A DNA stretch of 64,000 nt, taken from an uncultured Prochlorococcus sp. Its GTDB lineage: Bacteria; Cyanobacteriota; Cyanobacteriia; PCC-6307; Cyanobiaceae. Made by a program: the position numbers and the translations under genes. Below the pieces are notes generated by a model that saw only the letters and a list, made by a program, of their open reading frames with translations, did no database searches and was not told the DNA's origin. Shown piece after piece: positions 38,384-47,116 of this stretch (the stretch's first letter is position 1; every line of letters starts with the position of its first letter). The stretch is taken from NCBI RefSeq assembly GCF_902626525.1, contig NZ_CACOFR010000002.1, positions 62,001 to 126,000 on the forward strand, in the 5' to 3' direction.

Positions 38384-39520
38384 ATGAATCTCTCAAAAAA
38401 ATTTGAAGAACTAATTTTAAAACAGCTTGAGAGTTTTGGTTGTTCTATGGGTGTAACACATTTAGTTATGTATCTTGCATCGGCTAAACAAGGAACCAAA
38501 GCAACTTTCGAAATCATTGGTCAATGGCCACAAATTGATAGACTTTTGATCCCATTAGAAGATGATCCTTCACTCAAAGTTTCTTCTCCTAATAGAAGAT
38601 GGTACCCTCTTCAAGAAAACGATATTTTACTTGGTGTACTTAGGGTGGAAACTGATTTGCAAGAGGGAAATTGGCCAGTATCTCTTGATTCTAGATTAAA
38701 GGCTCTTTCAATATCTTTAGCTAAATGCGTAGCTATCGAATTAGAGCGTCAAAATAAAAATGAAGAAATTAATTATTTAAAAAATCAAGTTAATGTTGTA
38801 ATCCATCAATTAAGAAACCCATTGGCTGCTCTAAGAACATATGCAAAATTACTAATAAAAAGACTTGGTTCAGATGACGACTCTATTGAAATAGTAAAGC
38901 GAATGATGATAGAGCAAAAACAAATTAATCAATATATGAATTCTTTTGAAAAATTAAATTCACCTATTGAACTCCCTCTAGAAATAGGTGAAGAAAGATT
39001 ATTATTGCCACCAAATTTAGATAATAAAAAAATAATAACTGTACAAAGTTTATTGAATCCAATTTTAGAAAGAGGGAAAGCTAATGCGAAATTAGAGAAT
39101 AGATATTGGACACAACCTTCTTTTTGGCCAGATTGGACCTTGGCACCAGTCAAGGCAAAATATGTTGTAATTGCGGAAATTGTGGCTAATTTATTAGAAA
39201 ATGCTTTCAAATATGCTCAAAAAGATGCTGAGATAGGAATCGCTATGACTAGTAAAGGAATGTATATTTTTGATGATGGTAAAAAAATTACAAAAAATGA
39301 AAACGAGAAAATTTTCCAAAAGGGTTATAGAGGATCTGCTGCTAAGAAAAAGGATGGCACTGGTGTAGGACTTTTTTTAGCTAGGAAATTAGCAAAACAA
39401 ATTGGTGGAGATTTGAAATTGATTGAAAATTCCTCAATTAATGATTTTGAAGAATTAAAAAATCTTAAGAAGAAAAATATTTTTTATTTAGAACTCCCTA
39501 TAAAAGAATTGCATGCATAA
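38384..39520 (+). CDS. Sensor histidine kinase (Hik2/CSK-like)
   Basis: A 378-residue soluble kinase without membrane helices. Residues 1-125 look like a GAF-type sensor domain. The DHp helix carries the phospho-acceptor His in HQLRNPLAALRTYAKLL (H141), and the CA domain has the N box LLENAFKY (N273), the G1 box FDDGK (297-300), the F box IFQKGYRG and the G2 box GTGVGL (325-330). The H-box and the GAF-kinase layout resemble cyanobacterial Hik2 and plastid CSK, which sense plastoquinone redox, but I hold that name only moderately. No response regulator is adjacent. Confidence 0.8.
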   Translation: MNLSKKFEELILKQLESFGCSMGVTHLVMYLASAKQGTKATFEIIGQWPQIDRLLIPLEDDPSLKVSSPNRRWYPLQENDILLGVLRVETDLQEGNWPVSLDSRLKALSISLAKCVAIELERQNKNEEINYLKNQVNVVIHQLRNPLAALRTYAKLLIKRLGSDDDSIEIVKRMMIEQKQINQYMNSFEKLNSPIELPLEIGEERLLLPPNLDNKKIITVQSLLNPILERGKANAKLENRYWTQPSFWPDWTLAPVKAKYVVIAEIVANLLENAFKYAQKDAEIGIAMTSKGMYIFDDGKKITKNENEKIFQKGYRGSAAKKKDGTGVGLFLARKLAKQIGGDLKLIENSSINDFEELKNLKKKNIFYLELPIKELHA

Positions 39521-40247
39521 ATAACATTGTAGTTTCTACAAGTACAATACTTGCACCACATGCATCCCCATTGAAACCTTCGATTTTATTTCCAAGCATA
39601 TTTGGAATAGTTTTGCTTACAAAAATACCTATCAGTATCAGAAGTGAATTTTTAATTACTTTCGCAGGCGATATAAATGAAAGTAAATGGAATGCAATGA
39701 AAATAATAATAAAAATAATGGAAAGCAAAGATTCTTTTTTAAATCCTTTCCAAAACTGTTTATGACTAATAGATTTTTTTTTGTAACTAATGTATTTGAA
39801 TTTTTCAATAAAAAATAAATTTGAAAATCTTCCCCAAAATAAGCAAATTGGCAAAACAAAAATAATTTGGTTCTGAATCTTTAGTAGGCAAGCAATCTGA
39901 ATTAAAGTTATGAAAACAAGAGATTGAACACCAAAGGAGCCCACTTTACTATCTTTCATAGCTTTTAAACGTTTCTTCTTGCCAGCAAAAATTCCATCAA
40001 AAGTATCCATTAAGCCATCAATATGTAGACCTCCAGTAATTAAATATCCCGAAGCTAAACAAATTAATGCAGATGCATAAATTGACCAAGAATTTGACCT
40101 TAAAAATATAAAAATATAACTCTGTATTGTTCCAATAAAAAATCCAATAGGTGGTGCAAATTGCGCAATATTTTTAAATTCGGGTTTAATGAAAGGTAAC
40201 TTTGGAAATGTCGTATAAAAAATCCAAGATCCCGCTAAATTTTTTAT
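39498..40247 (-). CDS. cobS: Adenosylcobinamide-GDP ribazoletransferase CobS, no canonical start codon
   Basis: Joins the cobamide corrin and lower-ligand halves, in the membrane. Diagnostic blocks are ITGGLHIDGLMDTFDGIFAGKKK and LKAMKDSKVGSFGVQ, plus the N-terminal TTFPKLPF and FAPPIGFFIG. The frame is open from 40277 down to 39498. The only ATG upstream of the active site is at 40010, inside HIDGLMDT, which would delete a third of the protein including conserved parts. Between the TAA at 40278-40280 and 40010 there is no ATG, GTG or TTG. ATA at 40247 (IKNLAGSWIFYTTFP) gives 249 residues, the usual length. Ends 23 bp inside the histidine kinase gene. Confidence 0.85.
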   Translation of the reverse strand: MKNLAGSWIFYTTFPKLPFIKPEFKNIAQFAPPIGFFIGTIQSYIFIFLRSNSWSIYASALICLASGYLITGGLHIDGLMDTFDGIFAGKKKRLKAMKDSKVGSFGVQSLVFITLIQIACLLKIQNQIIFVLPICLFWGRFSNLFFIEKFKYISYKKKSISHKQFWKGFKKESLLSIIFIIIFIAFHLLSFISPAKVIKNSLLILIGIFVSKTIPNMLGNKIEGFNGDACGASIVLVETTMLFMHAILL

Positions 40248-40337
40248 TAAATATTTTTTGATAAGGAAAAAATAACTTTAATTTTTAAATAATAGAGTAG
40301 ATTTATAAAAAAGATCAAAAAACTTTTTAAAATAATT

Positions 40338-41456
40338 GTGTTTGAATTTGAAATTACATCAAATTGTAATAATACAGAGGCAAGAACTGGTATATTTTTT
40401 ACCCCCAATGGCAAAGTTAATACCCCTAAATTTATGCCTGTAGGGACTTTGGCAACGATTAAAGGTATTTCATCAAAACAATTAAACTCTACAGGATCAG
40501 AGATGGTTCTCTCAAATACCTTTCATCTCCATCTACAACCTGGAGAAAAACTTATCAGAGAAGCTGGCGGTATTCATAAATTCATGAATTGGTCTAAGCC
40601 CATTCTCACTGATTCAGGTGGATATCAAGTTTTTAGTTTAGCTAAATTGAATAATATTTCTAATGAAGGGGTTGAATTTAAAAATCCCAGAGATGGCAGC
40701 CATGTTTTTTTGTCACCTGAAAAAGTAATGAATATACAAATGGATCTGGGCTCAGATATTGCAATGGCTTTTGATTATTGCCCTCCTCATACAGCTACTG
40801 AAAATGATATGGAGGATTCTTTACAAAAAACTCATGCTTGGTTACAAAAATGTGTTGAAACTCATCAAAAATCAGATCAAGCTTTATTTGGAATAGTTCA
40901 AGGAGGAAAGTACCCGAGATTAAGAGAAAATAGTGCAAAATTTATAAGCTCTTTTGATCTGCCTGGAATAGCTGTTGGAGGTGTCAGTGTTGGAGAGTCA
41001 ATCGATCAAATACATAATGTAATTAATTACGTCCCGAATTTTTTACCAAGAAATAAACCAAGATATTTAATGGGAATTGGCTCTTTAAGTGAAATTTCTT
41101 TAGCTGTTGCGAAAGGATTCGATCTATTTGACTGCGTCTTGCCTACAAGACTCGGAAGACATGGAACTGCATTTCTGAATGATGAGAGATTGAATTTGCG
41201 AAATGCTCGATTTAAAAATGACTTTTCTCCGATTGACAAAACTTGTAAATGCGAAACTTGCACATCCTATTCTCGAGCATATTTGCATCATTTAATTAGA
41301 AATGATGAAATTTTAGGTCTGACGTTAATAAGTTTGCATAATATTGCTCATTTAATAAGATTTACCAATGCTATTTCTAATGCAATTAAAGATAATTGTT
41401 TTACAATTGATTTCGCTCCTTGGAAAACATCCTCTATTGCTCACCATACGTGGTAA
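40338..41456 (+). CDS. tgt: Queuine/preQ1 tRNA-guanine transglycosylase
   Basis: Exchanges G34 for the queuosine precursor in GUN-anticodon tRNAs. GTG start, 372 residues. The nucleophile region [10 protein letters not shown] (near 91), [13 protein letters not shown] (near 263-275) and the zinc site [17 protein letters not shown] are all present. psbK follows 33 bp later on the same strand, an arrangement seen in other marine cyanobacteria. Confidence 0.97.
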   Translation: MFEFEITSNCNNTEARTGIFFTPNGKVNTPKFMPVGTLATIKGISSKQLNSTGSEMVLSNTFHLHLQPGEKLIREAGGIHKFMNWSKPILTDSGGYQVFSLAKLNNISNEGVEFKNPRDGSHVFLSPEKVMNIQMDLGSDIAMAFDYCPPHTATENDMEDSLQKTHAWLQKCVETHQKSDQALFGIVQGGKYPRLRENSAKFISSFDLPGIAVGGVSVGESIDQIHNVINYVPNFLPRNKPRYLMGIGSLSEISLAVAKGFDLFDCVLPTRLGRHGTAFLNDERLNLRNARFKNDFSPIDKTCKCETCTSYSRAYLHHLIRNDEILGLTLISLHNIAHLIRFTNAISNAIKDNCFTIDFAPWKTSSIAHHTW

Positions 41457-41489
41457 CGTCTTAACATAATTAATTAATTTTTAAAACAG

Positions 41490-41630
41490 GTGCTCATTCT
41501 ATTTAATACTTTCGCGGAATTGCCTGAAGCTTATAAGGCTTTTGCTCCAACGGTTGATGTTCTCCCACTTATTCCATTATTTTTCTTTTTATTAGTATTT
41601 GTTTGGCAAGCTGCAGTTGGATTTAAATAA
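41490..41630 (+). CDS. psbK: Photosystem II protein PsbK
   Basis: A 46-residue precursor from a GTG at 41490. The N-terminal VLILFNTFA is removed, leaving a mature protein beginning near [11 protein letters not shown]. The family core is [26 protein letters not shown], a single membrane helix. PsbK sits at the PSII periphery near CP43. Confidence 0.95.
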
Positions 41631-41648
41631 AATTCTTTTGAATTAGAT

Positions 41649-41668
41649 AATCCTTTTTAAAAAGGATT
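41649..41668. terminator. Palindromic hairpin at the psbK / oxidoreductase junction
   Basis: AATCCTTTTTAAAAAGGATT is a perfect 20 bp palindrome reaching into the last codons of the convergent oxidoreductase gene. It could act as a shared bidirectional terminator for psbK and that gene, though the T-tracts outside the stem are short. Confidence 0.5.
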
Positions 41669-42661
41669 TTCGAGGGAAATCGCATCTCCTGAATTTTCTA
41701 CAGCACACTCTATAAAATCAGCAATTTTTAAGGCTCTTGAGGCTCTTTCACCATCTACTTCAGGAGTTTCTTTGCCTTGTACACATTTAAGAAAATGCTC
41801 CAATTCTGCATAAAGAGGCTCAATAGAAGTTGTGCTAACTTCTTCTACATAACCATCATTCCTATAAACCAATTCTCCATGCTCTGCGGTGTATGATTCA
41901 TGGGACTTTCGATGAATTTGTAAAGAGTGATTTAAGAAATCAGTCTCTACTAAACTATTTTGACAGTGTGCACTTAAACTTCTTATTTTTTTGTGGCTCA
42001 TCTTGCTCGCAGTTAGACTTGCGATAACATTATTTTTAAAAACTAAAGTAGCATTTACATAATCTATTAACCCTTCGCTATTTCTGCCTCCAACTGCGGC
42101 TAATTTTTGTATTTTTGAGTTTACAAGTTCTAATACAAGATCAATGTCATGAATCATTAAATCCATTACTACTGATACATCATTTGCTCTATCTGCGTGA
42201 GGACTATGCCTTCTTGCTTCCAAAACAACAATTTCTTCATTATGAACTATTTTATTTAACTCTCTAAAAGCTGGATTAAATCTTTCAATATGCCCAACTT
42301 GTAAAAGACAATTATTTTCATTGGCGGCATCAATTAAAGATTGTGCTTCTAACTCATTAGCTGCGATTGGTTTTTCAATGAGAACATTAGTGCCTCCCTT
42401 TAGACAATCTAGTCCTACTTTTTGATGAAGTAGTGTAGGTACAGCAATACAAATAGCATCAACTTTAGGAATCAAGTCCTTATAATTTTTAAACCATTCA
42501 CATTGAAATTGCTCAATAGCTAATTTACCTCTCTCTTCATTAGGATCTGCAACTCCAACTAGATCTGCATCTTTGAGTAAGCTAAGTACTCGAGCATGAT
42601 GCCAACCCATATTTCCTATCCCTATAACTCCAACCTTTACCGGTGATGAGGTTGGTTGCAT
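41657..42661 (-). CDS. Gfo/Idh/MocA family oxidoreductase
   Basis: A 334-residue NAD(P)-dependent enzyme of unknown substrate. The Rossmann motif GVIGIGNMGWHHARVL is at about 11-26, EKPIAAN (about 95) is the family signature, and the HIERFNPAFREL and DLMIHDIDLVLEL helices carry the usual catalytic-site residues. Similar proteins act on UDP-sugars, inositol or bilins. Sits downstream of the CorC-like gene on the same strand with about 50 bp between them. Confidence 0.85.
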   Translation of the reverse strand: MQPTSSPVKVGVIGIGNMGWHHARVLSLLKDADLVGVADPNEERGKLAIEQFQCEWFKNYKDLIPKVDAICIAVPTLLHQKVGLDCLKGGTNVLIEKPIAANELEAQSLIDAANENNCLLQVGHIERFNPAFRELNKIVHNEEIVVLEARRHSPHADRANDVSVVMDLMIHDIDLVLELVNSKIQKLAAVGGRNSEGLIDYVNATLVFKNNVIASLTASKMSHKKIRSLSAHCQNSLVETDFLNHSLQIHRKSHESYTAEHGELVYRNDGYVEEVSTTSIEPLYAELEHFLKCVQGKETPEVDGERASRALKIADFIECAVENSGDAISLENPF

Positions 42662-42710
42662 AACTTAAAATCCATATATAAGTATTATTATCCTCTATGA
42701 GAAGCCAAAT

Positions 42711-43979
42711 TTAGCTTTTTGGAAAAATTATTTTTACACGATCAATTTTTGGGCCAGACATAGAAATAACTTCAAATTTAATGTTGTTAAAATCTAAAAC
42801 ATCCCCAATTTTTGGAACCATTTGAAATTTTTCTAGTAAAAATCCAGCAAGCGTGTGGTAGTCAGCTCCCTCTGGGATAGAACATTCTAACTTTTTATTA
42901 ATATCTATAATTTCTGATTTTCCAGCGATTGACCATTTTTTAGAGAAATTATCTAACATTCTCATATCTGAAGAACTTCTATTATTAAGCATTTCCTCTC
43001 CAACTATTTCGCCATTTAGATCAGCTGCAGTTATGAGACCCTCTGTCCCACCGTGTTCGTCAACTACCAGTAAAAAAGGGTTGTAGTCTCTAACTATGGG
43101 TAAGATTTCTGCTAAGGAGCATGTTTCTATTATTTTGGTCACGGGTAAAAGAAAGGGCTCCAATAATGTATCCGCTTCCATTTCACTTTTTGATATTGGC
43201 TTAGCTAAATAACGTAAATCTAATACACCTAATACATCATCTAGAGACTCGCCAATCACAAAAAATCGTGCATGACGAGTTTTGTCTACTTGTTTCATAA
43301 GTTCTGAAAATGTAATGGTCTTTGGCAAAGTTACCATTTCAGATCTTGGAATCATTACTTCTTTAACCTGTGTATCTTTTAAGGCAAAAACTCCTTCGAG
43401 AATATTCTTCTCATCTGGTTTTAAACCTGTAACATTATCTGTTTCTATAAGAGTTTCTAATTCGCCTGCAGATAAGCCAGAATTTAAAGAATCCCATTTA
43501 TTGTTTAGATTAAATAAACCTAAACAAGCGCTGGCAAAAAATTCAATTATCGTAACTATAGGTTGCATCCCTTTTCGAACTGCATCAAATATCGCAGTTA
43601 ACCTTAATGCAGCAGATTCTGGATTGTTAATTACTAGTGCTTTAGGAATTAGCCCAGAGACAAGAGTAACAATTAAAACAACAAATAAAAATAAAATAAG
43701 ATCATAAATTCTGTTTGGTAAGATATTTTCCCTCCAAAAATCATTTGCTATGCTATTGCTCAACCATCCAATCGTAACTAATGAAATTGTTACTCCTAAT
43801 TGAGATGTAATTAAAGATGATCTAAATCGTTTTTGAATTTTTAAAATTGAAAATGCGCCTTTCTTTTTTTCTTCTATTAGCCTTAAAACTTTACTTGGCC
43901 TTATCAATAAAAAAGAAAGCTCACTAGCTGCGAAAAAAGCTGGAAAAAGCAAAAGAAAGAAAAGTAAAGTTATCTTCAT
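42711..43979 (-). CDS. CNNM/CorC-type membrane protein (DUF21, CBS pair, CorC_HlyC domain)
   Basis: A 422-residue protein of the hemolysin-like CorB family. Residues 1-130 form the DUF21 membrane domain (PAFFAASELSFLLIRPSK, LGVTISLVTIGWLSNS). The CBS pair spans about 200-310 (VMIPRSEMVTLP, FLLVVDEHGGTEGLITAADL), and the C-terminal transporter-associated domain covers about 335-420. Relatives move or sense Mg or Co. A tRNA-Met gene ends 18 bp upstream of its start. Confidence 0.85.
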   Translation of the reverse strand: MKITLLFFLLLFPAFFAASELSFLLIRPSKVLRLIEEKKKGAFSILKIQKRFRSSLITSQLGVTISLVTIGWLSNSIANDFWRENILPNRIYDLILFLFVVLIVTLVSGLIPKALVINNPESAALRLTAIFDAVRKGMQPIVTIIEFFASACLGLFNLNNKWDSLNSGLSAGELETLIETDNVTGLKPDEKNILEGVFALKDTQVKEVMIPRSEMVTLPKTITFSELMKQVDKTRHARFFVIGESLDDVLGVLDLRYLAKPISKSEMEADTLLEPFLLPVTKIIETCSLAEILPIVRDYNPFLLVVDEHGGTEGLITAADLNGEIVGEEMLNNRSSSDMRMLDNFSKKWSIAGKSEIIDINKKLECSIPEGADYHTLAGFLLEKFQMVPKIGDVLDFNNIKFEVISMSGPKIDRVKIIFPKS

Positions 43980-43997
43980 TCAATGACAAGTGAATAA

Positions 43998-44070
43998 TGG
44001 GGGTGGCGAGGATCGAACTCGCCTTAGCCAAATTATGAGTTTGGTGCATTCACCAGATTGCTACACCCCC
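43998..44070 (-). tRNA. tRNA-Met (CAU), elongator type
   Basis: A 73 nt cloverleaf read from 44070. Acceptor GGGGGTG pairs with CACCCCC; discriminator A. Anticodon stem CCAAA/TTTGG around CTCATAA gives CAT. It lacks the GGG/CCC anticodon stem and the 1-72 mismatch of initiator tRNA. A lysidine-modified tRNA-Ile (CAU) is the alternative reading; sequence alone does not separate the two fully. Confidence 0.88.
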
Positions 44071-44081
44071 AAGAGAATTTT

Positions 44082-44099
44082 ATGTAATTTTAATTACAT
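44082..44099. repeat. Inverted repeat upstream of tRNA-Met
   Basis: ATGTAATT-TT-AATTACAT, perfect 8 bp arms, beginning 12 bp before the tRNA-Met 5' end and 115 bp before pyrE, in a 143 bp spacer. It could overlap the tRNA promoter. Otherwise the spacer shows nothing. Confidence 0.45.
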
Positions 44100-44213
44100 T
44101 GAATTTCAATATACAATATAAAAATAATATTTCAAAAAACACCAACTTAGTGAGTTTTTGTGAGATTTCTTTTTTTTCTTCTAATCTTTAAATATAAATT
44201 TAATTTTTTTTAA

Positions 44214-44774
44214 ATGAGCAATTTTTCGAATAAATATAATTTTAAAAAAAAACAATTGTTAAAAAAGTTGATTGAAAAATCTTATAAGAAAGGAAATTTC
44301 ACTTTGGCTTCAGGTAAAAAAAGTAGTCATTACTTGAACTGTAAACCAGTCTCTCTAAATGGTGAAGGCTTGAATTTAATAAGTGATTTATTTTTAGAGT
44401 TAATGGATTCAAGGTCAAAAGCTGTAGCAGGTTTAACATTAGGCGCAGATCCTCTTGTAAGTGGATTAGTAGTTAAAGCAGCTTTGCAAGGTCTAGAACT
44501 TAATGGTTTGATAATTAGAAAAGAGATCAAAAAATACGGTACTAAGTCAGTAATAGAGGGCCCTTCAGTAGAAACAGGAACATTTGTAACTGTTTTAGAG
44601 GATGTTGTTACTACTGCTGGTTCAGTAATAAAGGCCATAAAAAAGTTACGTGAAAATAATTATATTGTTGAGGAGGTTTTGTGTATTGTTGATAGAAAAG
44701 AAGGGGGATTAGAGGTCCTTAATGACGAAAATGTTAAATTAAAGAGTCTTTTTACAATAAAAGATTTTCTCTAA
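44214..44774 (+). CDS. pyrE: Orotate phosphoribosyltransferase
   Basis: Adds PRPP to orotate to form OMP in pyrimidine synthesis. The 186 residues show [20 protein letters not shown] at the orotate side and the PRPP loop [18 protein letters not shown], plus [13 protein letters not shown] folate-binding YgfZ gene follows after 10 bp, likely in the same transcript. Confidence 0.95.
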   Translation: MSNFSNKYNFKKKQLLKKLIEKSYKKGNFTLASGKKSSHYLNCKPVSLNGEGLNLISDLFLELMDSRSKAVAGLTLGADPLVSGLVVKAALQGLELNGLIIRKEIKKYGTKSVIEGPSVETGTFVTVLEDVVTTAGSVIKAIKKLRENNYIVEEVLCIVDRKEGGLEVLNDENVKLKSLFTIKDFL

Positions 44775-44784
44775 TTACTTTAAA

Positions 44785-45621
44785 ATGCAAAAAATAAAAA
44801 AAAAGTTTTGGCTTGAAAAATTTGATTGTTTTTCTGTCTATGGAAAAGATGCTAAAAAATTTTTAAATGGAATTACAACTAGCAATATTCTAAATTCAGA
44901 AAATAAAGTTACTAAAACTTGTTGGTTAACTCCAAATGGAGTTTTAAGGGCATTAATTGAAATTATTTTTTCTGAGAGGAACTTAGATGTCATAATTTTG
45001 GTTGGTAATACAAAGGAAATAATTGATCAATTTAATAAAATTATTTTTCCAGCAGATGATGTCATTCTTAGTGCACCTTTTTCTATAAATAGAATTCAAG
45101 AAATTGATGAAGTTAGCTCATGGAGATCCCACAAAGCTTTATTCTTTAAAAAAAATGATAAAGAATTTGAAAAATACAAAAATAAATTAAATTTACTTAA
45201 TAGCAATGATTTAAAACTTTGGAAGGTGAATCAGGCTATCCCTTCCTTAGATATGGAAATTAATGGAAAAAATAATCCTCTTGAGCTTGGCTTGAAAGAT
45301 CTTATAGATTTCAACAAAGGTTGTTATTTAGGACAAGAAACAATGTCAAAAATAAAAAATGTTTCTTCTTTAAAACAGGAAATAAGAGTTTGGCAATCAT
45401 TTGATTCTAATTTTAATTTTAAATTAAAAGATAAAAATTTATATACAAATTCAGCCAAAGAAAAATCTGTAGGTAAGATAACTAGCATTTTAAAATCAGA
45501 TTCCTATATACAAGGTTTAGCTATGGTAAAAAGGAAATACTTAGATGAAGAAGATTATTTTTATTCAGAAATTTTTGGAAAAATAATTATAAGGAAATCT
45601 GTAGGTTCACTTTTTCCTTAA
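44785..45621 (+). CDS. ygfZ: YgfZ/GcvT-like folate-binding protein
   Basis: A 278-residue aminomethyltransferase-fold protein. The family hallmark KGCYLGQETMSKIKN (about 178-192) carries the functionally important Cys. FNGITTSNILN and the C-terminal beta domain VGKITSIL also fit. YgfZ supports folate-dependent Fe-S cluster enzymes. The stop shares a TTAA with the convergent nuclease gene. Confidence 0.88.
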   Translation: MQKIKKKFWLEKFDCFSVYGKDAKKFLNGITTSNILNSENKVTKTCWLTPNGVLRALIEIIFSERNLDVIILVGNTKEIIDQFNKIIFPADDVILSAPFSINRIQEIDEVSSWRSHKALFFKKNDKEFEKYKNKLNLLNSNDLKLWKVNQAIPSLDMEINGKNNPLELGLKDLIDFNKGCYLGQETMSKIKNVSSLKQEIRVWQSFDSNFNFKLKDKNLYTNSAKEKSVGKITSILKSDSYIQGLAMVKRKYLDEEDYFYSEIFGKIIIRKSVGSLFP

Positions 45622-47036
45622 TTTTTTTTTGACTTATTTTTAATTAACCATTCCGCGATATTCAGTGTGGCCAAACAATCATATTTATTATATTTGATAA
45701 TTTTTTTTAAAAATATTTCTTTTCCTGTTATTTGGTATTGATTCCACCAGTATAGTGCTTTAGATCCGCTTACATTTTTCTGCTCCCATTCAAATCCTAA
45801 CCAGTTTGAGACGGTTTTTAAGCTATAATTTTTTGTTGGCAATATCCAAGAACTTCTAATTAAGATATGTAAGTCTACAAATCTTGATTGCAGCAAATCA
45901 ACTTCCTCAAAACTAAAATTTAATTTTTTTCCAATATTAATAATTGCTATCTTTTCAGTCTCTCCATAATGTAATACTGGCCATTCTTTATTTGATGAAA
46001 GAATATTAATAATTTCTTTGTAAGCTTCTTCTTTGTAGTTTTTAAGATTTAAGACTGGTTTGTATATAGGATGTTTTTCTTTTGAAAGAAAATTATTTTT
46101 TATTAAAAATCCAAATAAAAAGTCATGCTTAGAGTCTGGATTAGATTCAATATCAAATATATAAAATCCTTTATCTATTTTTGATAAAAGATCATAAGAA
46201 TCATTATTGGAAGAAATGTAAAATGATTTTCCATAAAAATATGCTTTTGCTTGCTTTATAAATTTGGAGGCTTTTTCATACTTTTGATTATTAAATTTAA
46301 ATAATTTATCTCCAAGTTCTTTTTCACTGTAAGAAGCTAATTTTTTAATATCAGATATTCCATTTATTTTCAGTAATAAGGCAGTTTTAGATCCTATTCC
46401 ATCTATATCTGTTAGATATCTTTTCTCCTTTGCTTCTTTGTCACAAAAATTCTGCCAAGAACAAATAGTGCATTTTTTCCTATCTTGAGTTATTTCAGGT
46501 ATAAATCCTTCCAAGGATTGATTCAAACTCATTAAAATATTTAAAACTTTTTTTCTTAATTTTTTATTCAAATAAATTTCTTCAACATTGATTTTCCCCC
46601 TAAAACTTGAAATTACTAAGCCTTTATTAACTTTAGATTCTTGAAAATTTTCTAATAAGATTGAAGTAAAAGCTAAATCTAGTAAATGTTCTTTAGTAGT
46701 TTTGTTACCTAATTTGTAAACAGCAGGTAAATATTTATATGTTCCCCATTTACTAATTCCTAAAGTTTTTACAAGTAATTGGGGATTTATCTCTGCTGTA
46801 ATATTCTTAAAAAAATTTTCTTTTATTTTAAATCCAATTACCCCTTGGGATCCCTTTTCGCAGCCCTTTAATCCTGTATATATATCTCCATTACAAAACT
46901 CAGAGAAAATTTGATACTGATGAATTTTATCAATGGCTTTATGTGGAGACCAAATTTCAAAAGATTTATTACCCTTGAAATCTAGCCAAGCTTTTCTTTT
47001 GCATCTTATAAAACTTTTTAAATAAAGAGTATTCAA
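45618..47036 (-). CDS. TM0106-family RecB-like nuclease with RNase H-fold C-terminus
   Basis: A 472-residue predicted nuclease. The N-terminus FIRCKRKAWLDF (C12) and the later KKCTICSWQNFC (about C189, C192, C198) form the four-cysteine pattern of Fe-S-stapled RecB/Cas4/AddB nucleases. A helix-hairpin-helix-like DIDGIGSKTALLLKINGI follows, then a DEDD-type RNase H fold beginning FYIFDIESNPDSKHDFLFG (near 292) and ending KYNKYDCLATLNIAEWL. No helicase or CRISPR gene is nearby. Function is unproven; probably DNA repair or RNA processing. Confidence 0.8.
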   Translation of the reverse strand: MNTLYLKSFIRCKRKAWLDFKGNKSFEIWSPHKAIDKIHQYQIFSEFCNGDIYTGLKGCEKGSQGVIGFKIKENFFKNITAEINPQLLVKTLGISKWGTYKYLPAVYKLGNKTTKEHLLDLAFTSILLENFQESKVNKGLVISSFRGKINVEEIYLNKKLRKKVLNILMSLNQSLEGFIPEITQDRKKCTICSWQNFCDKEAKEKRYLTDIDGIGSKTALLLKINGISDIKKLASYSEKELGDKLFKFNNQKYEKASKFIKQAKAYFYGKSFYISSNNDSYDLLSKIDKGFYIFDIESNPDSKHDFLFGFLIKNNFLSKEKHPIYKPVLNLKNYKEEAYKEIINILSSNKEWPVLHYGETEKIAIINIGKKLNFSFEEVDLLQSRFVDLHILIRSSWILPTKNYSLKTVSNWLGFEWEQKNVSGSKALYWWNQYQITGKEIFLKKIIKYNKYDCLATLNIAEWLIKNKSKKN

Positions 47037-47116
47037 ATTATTTTTTAAGTACGGTTTTAAATTTTACTTATATAAATTAATATAGATAGTTAGAAGAAAT
47101 TAAGGAACTCTTAAAT

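Noticed and set aside
43282-43707. 141-residue plus-strand frame
   Set aside because: Antisense to the CorC-like gene, whose CBS and membrane motifs are clear in the reverse frame.
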